Shown here in pieces: positions 55,976-64,000 of a DNA stretch of 64,000 nucleotides (positions are counted from its first letter, which is position 1; each line of letters starts with the position of its first letter). The stretch comes from Lactarius indigo (taxonomy: Eukaryota > Basidiomycota > Agaricomycetes > Russulales > Russulaceae): positions 868,001 to 932,000 of the forward strand of contig JAFKAC010000017.1 in NCBI GenBank assembly GCA_025766275.1. Reading direction: 5' to 3'. The notes under the pieces were generated by a model. It did no database searches, was not told the origin of the DNA, and saw nothing but the letters and a program-made list of their open reading frames with translations. The position numbers and the translations under genes were made by a program.

Positions 55976-58900
55976 AGGTAGCGGTCACCAGGAACCATCC
56001 CCCCTTATGTCAGCAGCCACTCACCCTTTCTCGCCCTCCAAATTCCTCTCCCACATCATCAAAATACAACAATCTATACAGTAAGGATTGAAGTGTACAT
56101 CCCTAGCTACGACGTGTACAAATTTTTTTTAAAAAATATTAAGATTTGATGGAGATTTTTAGCAAGCGTTTTCTTTTTTTGCGAAATGCGTTTTCTTGTC
56201 CTTCTGCACATTTGTCAAAACCAGCTCGCAATTTTGTTACATTATATAATCGGTCACGTGATATACAATCAACCAATGAGAGAACGAGCACTCATATCCT
56301 CAGATCTCAGCTATGGGCTGCAAAACGCGAGGCCAAAGGGCCTGTGCACAGACTCTTGCAATTGCGCGGCAAAAGTGCTTGGATAATAGGATGGGTGGTA
56401 TGTTCTATGAAAATCGTCGGCGCGAGCCCCGCATTGTGACACTCGCACAGGACCCAGCGTTGACCCTGGAGCTGGCCGCGTTGACCCTGAAGCTGGCCGC
56501 GTCGACCCAGAGACCGCCGGAAATGGGGGCTCCTTTCCAAATGTTGGCCCCAATGACTCTGTCGATATAGAAGTGGACAACTCACCAGGCGATGGAGCAG
56601 ATCCCAACGATCTGTCCGATGGCTCCGATGAGCCAGATGATCTTGATCTTGTTGAACAAACCGCCTTGCAGTGGTTCGCATCCACGCTGCAAGAGGCCCA
56701 GAAATTTGCCGTTCAACTGGAGAGGGATGAGGCACAACAGAAACGCAAGACGCCGAAAACATACCGGGGGAACTTGAGGATGACGCTTTACTGCCGCAAA
56801 AAGGCTCGCAAAGTGCTGGCCTCAGAGGGATTCCTAGACATTAGATCCTTCATGGAATTGAAGGAGAGGGAGCGAGAGGAACGCGAAGGTGAGCATGAGC
56901 GCGAGCGGGAATGCGAAAGTCACTGACTCACTGGGGTGAGCTAGGCTCGTCCAATACAGCCGCGACTGCTGATCGGACGATGTCTGGGGGGCCCATGGAA
57001 GAAGACGAAGATGATAATGAAATCGTCGTCTTACCGGGTCCGGTTGATCGTGCACGATATCGAGGTGGCGGCATCGATGAGGGGAGCAACGTTGCCGGCG
57101 ATGTTGAGGGACCTGACCTAGTTGCACCCACGCGACACGAACGCGCCGAAGAAGAAGAAAAAAGTGATGAGGCGGAGGGCCCCAGAGAGGGCGGGAATAG
57201 AGCCATGTCTTCCGTGCGAAGTGGGTGGGCCGACCTGGATGAGGTGTCGCGTGGCGCTGCCAAAATCCGTGGACCCGGCCGAGTCGCATTCACGTGACGT
57301 GAATATGCCGAAGAAGAGGAGGAGGAGGAGAGTTCAGAGGGCAGTGAGGGACCCAAGGAACTCCTTGCGAGTCGCGCGCGAAGCAGTCATGCCGCCGAGG
57401 AAAGTGTCGATGAAAATGCACCGCGTTCGACCAACTATGTACAAGATGAGCACGAAACAGATGGAGGAAGTGAATGGGGCTTACCTGGTCCCGAACGAAC
57501 TCCTACTGTGTTATCGGAACGTTCAGACTTGGATGTGGACAAAGACGACGCACACGGCTCATATGAGGCCACCTCTCAGGGGGCTTCCGACTGGGTCTCC
57601 GACAGAAACGATGGTGGCGATGACGAGAACACCAGCGATGAGGACGATGGCGATGGCGAATCCGATCTGGGGCTAGGGGACTCTCAACGCGCCTTGAACG
57701 TGGCACTTGACGACATTCGTCGCGGGTGCATTCCCACGGATCTGGGCCCTTTGACCCACGCCGACCGAGCCCTCAACGTTTGGGACGATAGGGAAAGCCT
57801 CCAGAAGGCTTGTGCACCCCTCTTGGTCATGAGCAAAAGCACGAATTTCGATGCCCTGCTTCGGGCATGTCTCACTGGGATGGTTGGAGTGCTGAACCTC
57901 TATCTAGACCCGGCTCTTCAATACACCTGGAAGAGAGCGTCAGAGATTGTTTCGAAAATCGAGGGGAAGGGCATGAATCACGCACGAATGCTCAGTCGGT
58001 GGATCCTCGAGTTCGTCCGTGGTGGGGACATCCCACAGCCCCAGTACAGCCATTCCCGCCGGACAGTTCTTGATGATGAGGACATTTCACAGTTCATCCA
58101 GCTCCAGATTATGGCCCATACAAAAGGCCGTTACCTTGCAGCGTCCGATATCGTCGAGGTTGTTGCCGGTGAAGCAGTCCAAGAGAAATTCTCGCACTCT
58201 GGGATTACTAAGCCAACGATTTCTGAGAGGACGGCACATCGATGGCTGCAAAAGTTGAACTGGCGCTTTGGCCCCACACAAAATGGGATGTATCTAGATG
58301 GCCATGAGCGTCCGGATGTTGTTGCCTACCGAGAGGCATTTGTTGGAAGATGGAAGGAATATGAGAAGCGCTTCCACTTGTGGGACAACAACGGCAACCT
58401 GCTCCCACTGCCAAACGGCTTTCCCGTGTCGCATGTGCCCAGTGCCAATGGCCGGTTTCGCTTGATCCTGGTCACCCATGATGAATCAACATTTTTCCAG
58501 AACGATCTCCGAAAGACTCACTGGACCCATGTGAGCAGTAAGCCCACCCCACATCAGAAAGGGGATGGACAGTCAATCATGGTTTCCGATTTTCTAACTT
58601 CCGAATGGGGCCACTTGCGTGATGACCCAGATGATGACAGCCTGGATGGGGAAAAGCCTCAGTCTGTTTAATTTCCATTCATCAGGCCCACTCATGCTAA
58701 CCATTCTTTTGGATAGAGAAGCAAGAATCTTTTTCAAAGCTGGCCTTAACCGTGATGGATACTTTAGTGCAGATAACCTGCTGGAGCAGGTTGATAGTGC
58801 AATTGACATCTTTGAGGGCAAGACCAAGGGAATGGCACAAGGTCTTTTTCTCTTTGACAATGCCCCTTCACACCAGAAGCGAGCTGCTGATGCCCTGTCA

Positions 58901-59830
58901 GCAAGAAAAATGCCTAAGCGTATTCTTCAGTCTTTTTATTTTCCACAGGCTGCATGCTGATTATTTGCCTCACAGATCCCAAGGAAGGTTGGACACCTTT
59001 TAAGGATGCCCCAAGGATGCGCCATGGCATCATTAACCTTCAAACTGAAGAGCTACAGTCATTTTACTTCCCTGATGACCATCCCACCATGCCAGGATGG
59101 TTTAAAGGGATGGAGCAGATCATACGGGAGCGTGGTCTTTGGCCAGAGGCTGGTTTGCTTGCTGAGTGCCCAGGCTTCAAATGTCTTGGTGGCAAGACTG
59201 ATTGCTGCTGCCGGCGTCTTCTCTTCAACCAGCCTGACTTTGTTTCTCAGAAGTCACAGCTTGAAGAACTCATTCAAAGACGCGGCCACATCTGTGATTT
59301 CTACCCCAAATATCACTGTGAGTTAAATTTTATTGAACAGTACTGGGGTGCTGCAAAGCTTCAATTCCGTGTTGCTGGTCGAAGTGCAACAATTCATGAG
59401 ATGGAGCAAAAGGTGCGGGAGTGTCTTGATAGTGTCCCCCTTAATCAAATCAGGCGGTGAGCACAGATTTCCTTGCTCCAATCCCTTGTCTAATCCTATG
59501 TTCCTTACTGGATATACAGTTATGCTAATCGCTCTGCACGGTTCATCCATGCATATGGAGAGGGTTTGACAGGTGCACAGGCAGTGTGGGCTAACAGAAA
59601 GTATCATGGGCATCGCACCCTTCCACCAGACATGATTAAGGAAATCAAGGCCTCTGTAGCACTTTCATAATGCACTGTAAAATTTTATCTTTGCCCCAAG
59701 CTTTGCCCTCTGCTTTAACAAGTTTTTTTTTTTTTTTTGGTTGCTGGACCGAGATTTGTTACGCTTACATAATACAAACCCTAGGGTTACAAGCTTATAT
59801 AAGGGGGACGGTTCCTGGTGACCGCTACCT
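55976..59830 (+). mobile_element. Tc1/mariner-superfamily DNA transposon (3855 bp)
   Basis: Terminal inverted repeats of about 32 bp start AGGTAGCGGTCACCAGGAAC at 55976 and are mirrored at 59830, with one mismatch and one length difference. They are flanked by TA on both sides (55974-55975 and 59831-59832). The uninterrupted target is seen in the solo LTR near 50310. The element contains one multi-exon transposase gene. TA duplication, the terminal repeats and the DDE transposase agree on the superfamily. Confidence 0.95.
56313..59670 (+). pseudogene. Tc1/mariner-like DDE transposase with one in-frame stop
   Basis: Exons read as 56313-56397, 56451-56888, 56945-58661, 58717-58919, 58976-59456 and 59520-59670, all GT-AG and in frame. 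The N-terminal half is acidic and low-complexity, with internal Glu-rich repeats. A helix-turn-helix-like region follows (TKGRYLAASDIVEVV, GITKPTISERTAHRWLQKL). The DDE catalytic core has LVTHDESTFFQND (first Asp), LFLFDNAPSHQ (second Asp) and YHCELNFIEQYWGAAK (Glu). The C-terminus reads YANRSARFIHAYGEGLTG. The only defect I see is TGA at 57295-57297, where a diverged internal repeat has CGA (Arg), in a tolerant linker. The rest looks functional, so inactivation is probably recent. Another element could supply transposase in trans. Confidence 0.88.
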
Positions 59831-60154
59831 TACAAGCTAGGTAGTACTAGGCTTAAATACGTTGGTACGAGCGAGGGTGTAAGGTCATCCCTCATCGGAG
59901 AACAAAGGCGAAACATAATGGGAACAAAGGACGTCTGTATCGAGAACAAAGGGGAGGATCACACGGGTCTATGTGTGATTGAGAAGTGGACGGAAACTAA
60001 CACATGTCGAGCTTTATCGAAAGATAGCAATGATAAGCAGAGCGTGTGATAGGAACCGGGTAAACATATTGTCCGCGTAGTCATACAGGGCTTGTAACGT
60101 GGAGGTAAAGGAGTTAATGGAAAAAGAAAGGAACGAGTCCGAGAAATCGTAACA

Positions 60155-60167
60155 TTACCCCCCGTCC
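60155..60167 (-). promoter_or_regulatory. Polypurine tract next to the 3' LTR
   Basis: On the minus strand GGACGGGGGGTAA lies immediately before the LTR start TGTTACG. This is the expected place and composition for the plus-strand DNA synthesis primer of an LTR retrotransposon. Confidence 0.8.
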
Positions 60168-60188
60168 AGGCTTGAAGATGCCTCGGCT

Positions 60189-61634
60189 TCAACTCTCCGG
60201 ATCGACGAGGTCGTAAATGTCAGCGTCCAGATCATTCTCTGGCCAAGGAGAAATGTCGAGCCGACAGTAATGCGTTTTGAGGAAGAGGAAAGGACCGCGC
60301 TTGCCACACTTACGACACATTTCGTACTGTGGGCAGCGGATCTCGTCATGGTTGGCGTCCGTGCAGAAGCACCGCCCGCACCACCTTCCTTGAGTTTGGG
60401 CTGCGACGGTTGGTGGTTCGGGGACCGTGAACGAGGTGGTGGCTTCTGCATTCACCGCCTGTTGTATGCGTTCATCGGCTTGGTAGGTCGTGATCACCTC
60501 TTCGACCATGCCGGCTCGTCGGAAGATGCATCGGTGTGACTGATGCTCTTGACTTTGACAGTGACGGCATGCTGGTCGTGGCCTGGTAGGGCAGTCGCGT
60601 ACAATGTGGTGGGGACTGTTGCAGTGATAGCAACGTCGGCGGTGGGGCTTGTCAGCGAGGCGAGGGAATTCTAGTGGTCCCCCGCGTCGTGGGGAGAAGG
60701 GGATGGCATAACGAGAGTGGCGGAGTGGGGCTGGTAGAGCCGTCATACGTGTGTACTCATTGCCTATGGTAGCGAGCGCCCCCGCATACTGGAGTCGCCT
60801 CTTTGTGCTGGCTAGCATTAAGTCCACAGTGAGTCGCTCCGATCGCAGCTTCCGTGCATCCTCTTCTAGTTTTTCGCATTTCTCATCGATCTCTTTAAGT
60901 GCCAAGAGCCCCGTCCGCAGCCTAGTGATCTCGGCAGTGAGTCGTGGTGAGTTGAGTTCGATGAGGGTTTCATCCAGTGCACAAGTGCGGATGTCGTGGG
61001 GGTCGAAGAACTGGAGTTGTTCGGCCGTGAAGGGGGGGGCAGAGACGTTCGGCCTGAGCGACGAGAGATAGACTTCTTCTCCGTAGTGGGGTTGCCCTGC
61101 ACCCATTTTTCCCACTACCTTGGTGAATCCCTTGCGATAGTAGATATACTTCGCAGTGTTGGATCCACCGTCTGGTAGTGGGATCTGTAATGGGTAATAC
61201 TTGGGGGTTCCCAGGATGTTCGGGAAGAATGGGGCCCCAGGGTCATCAGTGTCATTAGGGGGAGAGTCGGGTCGTTCGTAGTCAATAGGGGTGTGGACAC
61301 GGACTGGGGTGAACGGTTCTAGTGGCGGAGGTGGCATGGATGATGGGGAGGATATTGGCAACTGAGGCCGTGGTTCAGGTGGAGGAGTCGACTGTTGCTG
61401 AGGGGGAGGTGTTGGGGAGTACTGTCCTTCCTCGGGTGTTGATGGGGTGAGTTCCCCCGGTTCTCGTTCAATAACGTGGTCGGCGATGTCGGTGTGTCGG
61501 GGGGATGGTGGCGGTGACAGGCGAGGGATGTCGGAGAGGTCGATGGTGACGATCCCTCGTTTGAGGGCAGCTTCAAGCTGGGGGTTGTCAAGGATGTGAA
61601 CGAGGGTGGTGTCGGATACTGGAGTGTCGGTCAT
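60189..61634 (-). CDS. Zinc-knuckle (gag-like) ORF located downstream of pol
   Basis: An uninterrupted 481-codon frame starts 41 nt after the pol stop. It has an N-terminal Pro/Thr-rich region; a middle part with a coiled-coil-like stretch (LNSPRLTAEITRLRTGLLALKEIDEKCEKLEEDARKL region); two CCHC knuckles, CYHCNSPHHIVRDC and CRHCQSQEHQSHRC; and a further Cys-rich stretch (CGRCFCTDANHDEIRC, CRKCGKRG, HYC). Nucleic-acid binding is likely. In most Ty3/gypsy elements knuckles sit in Gag, 5' of pol, so the position is unusual. It could be a second nucleocapsid-like protein or a captured host gene. It is intact and ends 34 nt before the LTR. Confidence 0.8.
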   Translation of the reverse strand: MTDTPVSDTTLVHILDNPQLEAALKRGIVTIDLSDIPRLSPPPSPRHTDIADHVIEREPGELTPSTPEEGQYSPTPPPQQQSTPPPEPRPQLPISSPSSMPPPPLEPFTPVRVHTPIDYERPDSPPNDTDDPGAPFFPNILGTPKYYPLQIPLPDGGSNTAKYIYYRKGFTKVVGKMGAGQPHYGEEVYLSSLRPNVSAPPFTAEQLQFFDPHDIRTCALDETLIELNSPRLTAEITRLRTGLLALKEIDEKCEKLEEDARKLRSERLTVDLMLASTKRRLQYAGALATIGNEYTRMTALPAPLRHSRYAIPFSPRRGGPLEFPRLADKPHRRRCYHCNSPHHIVRDCPTRPRPACRHCQSQEHQSHRCIFRRAGMVEEVITTYQADERIQQAVNAEATTSFTVPEPPTVAAQTQGRWCGRCFCTDANHDEIRCPQYEMCRKCGKRGPFLFLKTHYCRLDISPWPENDLDADIYDLVDPES

Positions 61635-61675
61635 TGTCGGGTTGGGGTGTATGAGGATGTGACTAAAGGTTTCTT

Positions 61676-64000
61676 TTATGCTGTTCGTCCAGCCCCTTTG
61701 GCGGTCGGATATCGTTGATAGTAGTCTTTGATGACGTCTGTGGCATGGGTCATGTTATCTGCAGGCTCCCACATATTGTCACTTGGTGGGAATCCTTTCC
61801 ACTTTACTAGGTAGTGGAGTTTGCGCCCTCTTCCTTGTTCCTGAGCGTCTTCGATTCGTTCCACTTCATATTCTTCTTCGCCATCGATAAGGTCCGGCGG
61901 AGGTCGGGTGTAGTTTGTGCCGTACATCTCCGTCTCCTTATATGGGGTAAGAAGGTTTGCGTGGAACACCGGGTGTATCTTCCATGATTTTGGGAGTTCC
62001 AGCTCATAGGAAACGTCTGATAGAACCCTAGTGATCTTAAAGGGTCCATATCACTTCGGAGCTAGCTTGCTTGTGGGGTAGAAAGTTCGAAGGTTGGTCC
62101 CTTCTAACCATACTTGATCTCCCTGCTGATAAGGTGTGAACCCCCTTTTCCCTCGTTGCGCCATGAGGCGCTGCGCATGTGCGATGCTATCTTGCGCGTG
62201 TTGGCGGAGTATTAGTAACTCTTCTAGTCTTTGGTCCACCGTGGGATTATTGGATGGTTTAGGTGTCCATATAGTTCGCGGTTCCCATCCCATGATGAGT
62301 GAGAAGGGGGAGTGTTTGGTAGTGGTGTTTTTCCAGGAATTGTGGGCAAACTGGGCCATCGGTAGGAGTTCTGCCCAGTTGTCCTGTTGCACGTTACACC
62401 AGTGTCGTAAATATTGTTCTAGCCACTGGTTGGTGCGTTCTGATTGGCCGTCCGTCTGTGGGTGATATGCGGAAGATATGTTCTGTTGTATTCCTAGCGT
62501 TTTGCATAACTGCCTCATGAATGTGGATGCGAATCTTGGATCTTGGTCCAATATGACTTTTCGGGGTAGACCGTAATGAGGGTATACGTGTTGGAGGTAG
62601 AGTTTGGCCACTCCTTCTGACGTGATGGTTTCGTTGCATGGTATGAATATTGCCGCCTTTGAGCAGTCGTGGTCGGTGATAGTAAGAATCGAGTCGAATC
62701 CCTCTGATAATGGGAGTTTGACTATAAAGTCCATGGCTACCACCTCGAATGGTTCGGCTTCTGGTTCGGTAGTGATGGGGAGTAGATGTGGTTTTTGTCG
62801 GTGGGAATTAATCTTGTTGCTTTGGCATGTTGCACATCCTTTGACGTAGGCCTCCACATCTTTACGCATATTTGGCCACCAGAAGTCATGTCGTACCAGT
62901 TCTAGGGTGTTTGCAATTCCCGGGTGTCCGGCGCTCGGAGTGTCGTGGAAAAAGGTGATTACCCCCCGTTTAAGATCGTTGTTTCCCACAACAACGAGGG
63001 CGTCGTTCTTCCACCAAAGTCCGTCGTGTTTTTTTAAATTGTGCGGCTCGATCCATGGGAGGAGTGTCGCTTCGTCCATATTTTGCGCGATTTGGGTCCA
63101 TATGTCCATATCGTGCATGGACGTCTGGGTTATTTTGAGGAAGACCTCTTCTGGGAGTACCGTGACATGATCGTTGTCGTTGGTACTGTCGTTGTAATCT
63201 GGTCGTCTTGATAGTGAGTCGGCCTGGGTATTTTTCTTGCCTGAGATGTGTTTGAGTACGAAGTTGTACTCTGATAGTTCTTGAAATTCTTGTGCAACTC
63301 GTCGATTGATTTTTCTGGGCTCCTTCCAGTACTGCAAGTTCGCATGATCTGTGTGGATCATTATCAAGTGGGGGGATCCCACAAGATATGTACGCCAGGT
63401 TCGCAACGCTTTGACAATTGCCAATAGTTCCCTATCGTAGATGTCATAATTGCGTTCTGCTTCGGATAAGGATTCCGAGTAGAACGCGACTGGGTGGAGC
63501 TTGTCGTCTTCTCCCTTCTGATTCAAGACTGCGCCCAGGGCGTATCCTGAGGCATCGACTTCGATTTCGAAGGGTTGGTCGAGTTTCGGGAATAATAGGA
63601 CTGGTTCTGAGCTGATTCGCTCCTTGATGGTGTCAAAAGCTCTTTGTCTGGCCTCTGTCCATTCCCAGGGGACGTCTTTCTTTGTAAGGTCGTGGAGGGG
63701 TCTTGCGATTGTAGAAAACCCCCGTATAAATCGCCGGTAGAAGTTGCAGAATCCTAGGAAGGCTCGTACTTCTTTAAGTGACGCCGGCGCTTTCCATTCT
63801 CGGACTCCTTGAACCTTGACTGGATCCATTCGTAGTTGTCCATGTCCAATGATGAGCCCCAAGTATTCCACCTCGTAGACCTCAAATACGCATTTTTCTG
63901 GTTTGATGTATAGGTCGTGTTTGTCACAGAGGTCGAGGACTTGGTGTAATATCGTTCTGTGGTGGGCGCGGTTGTCTGAGGTTGCGATTAAGATATCGTC
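61676..64000 (-). pseudogene. Ty3/gypsy pol, 3' part: RT end, RNase H, integrase, chromodomain; one in-frame stop
   Basis: Reading leftward from 64000: DDILIATSDN (the reverse-transcriptase active-site Asp pair at the edge); KCVF..VEYLGLIIG; the RT/RNase H connection; RNase H with DASGYALGAVL, DRELLAIVKAL and HTDHANLQYW; the H-x-H-C-x2-C zinc-binding region near HPGIANTLELVRHDFWWPN...CATCQ; the integrase core AMDFIVKLP, ILDQDPRF and YHPQTDGQSERTNQ (D,D,E); and a terminal chromodomain (EVERIEDAQ, YLVKWKGFPPSDNMWEPADNM). At 62051-62053 the frame has TGA where SKLAPKRYGPF is expected, and it continues unbroken to 61676. The change is CGA to TGA. Apart from this the visible part is intact. Confidence 0.93.

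Larger units (their letters stand above)
55739..60154 (-). repeat. 3' LTR of the Ty3/gypsy element, interrupted at 55976-59830
   Basis: LTR parts are 55739-55975 and 59831-60154. Joining them across the inserted DNA and one TA restores the order seen in the solo LTR at 50076-50634 (...GTCTACC.TACAAGCTAGG...). The promoter of the retrotransposon would lie in this repeat. Confidence 0.95.
55739..64000 (-). mobile_element. Ty3/gypsy chromovirus-type retrotransposon, truncated by the window edge
   Basis: On the minus strand the order is RT end, RNase H, integrase, chromodomain, a separate zinc-knuckle ORF, polypurine tract and 3' LTR. The 5' LTR, primer-binding site, any upstream gag, and the protease and start of RT lie beyond 64000. 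The 3' LTR (55739-60154) is split by a Tc1/mariner-like element, so its own length is 559 bp. The base before it is satellite (CTGAC), which should reappear as the target duplication beyond the window if the element is intact. Confidence 0.92.

Noticed and set aside
60270..61178. Plus-strand frames opposite the zinc-knuckle ORF
   Set aside because: The minus-strand frame is longer, has clear CCHC motifs and fits the retrotransposon order.

Overview
The window looks like a chromosome segment from a mushroom-forming basidiomycete (Agaricomycetes). The genes carry many short GT-AG introns of about 40-70 nt. There is a Goodbye-NACHT-ankyrin STAND gene of the expanded agaricomycete type, an uncharacterised protein family that I recall from Agaricomycetes, a chromodomain Ty3/gypsy retrotransposon, a Tc1/mariner-like transposon and several LINE-derived insertions. 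I see no bacterial features, CRISPR arrays, rRNA genes or convincing tRNA genes.

Layout. 1-9.4 kb: a complete five-exon thioredoxin reductase gene (minus strand, 2039-3455) in otherwise featureless sequence. 9.4-9.8 kb: a small single-pass membrane protein gene. 10-29 kb: a tandem segmental array of five Msp1/ATAD1-type AAA+ ATPase genes. Copy 1 keeps an ordinary Msp1 C-terminus. Copies 2-5 gained hydrophobic C-terminal tails, and copy 3 also gained six 37-residue repeats before a terminal membrane segment. Individual units carry private mobile-element insertions (a palindromic MITE-like element, a solo LTR, two retroposed LINE tails); the other units show the empty sites. 29-34 kb and 45.6-48.3 kb: duplicated low-coding modules, including a 2.5 kb pair in inverted orientation about 13 kb apart. 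The minus-strand arm holds a small signal-peptide/membrane protein gene. Between the arms lie a membrane-protein pseudogene with a nonsense codon, the STAND gene (37.5-40.9 kb), a five-exon unnamed gene (42.2-43.9 kb) and a tripeptidyl-peptidase relic.

49-64 kb is nested repeats. It contains 8-bp satellite arrays, two solo LTRs with exact 5-bp target duplications, a LINE ORF1 fragment and a 2.4 kb fold-back element inside a satellite array. A chromovirus-type Ty3/gypsy element lies on the minus strand and runs off the right edge. Its 3' LTR is interrupted by a 3.86 kb Tc1/mariner-like element flanked by TA. Both autonomous-looking elements carry a single in-frame TGA where CGA is expected.

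The most unusual features are the Msp1 array with newly acquired C-terminal membrane tails, the fold-back element with outward-facing intron-like polypyrimidine modules, and the zinc-knuckle ORF placed downstream of pol. Exon boundaries were read by eye from GT-AG sites and reading-frame continuity. Family assignments rest on recognised motifs, not on a database search.
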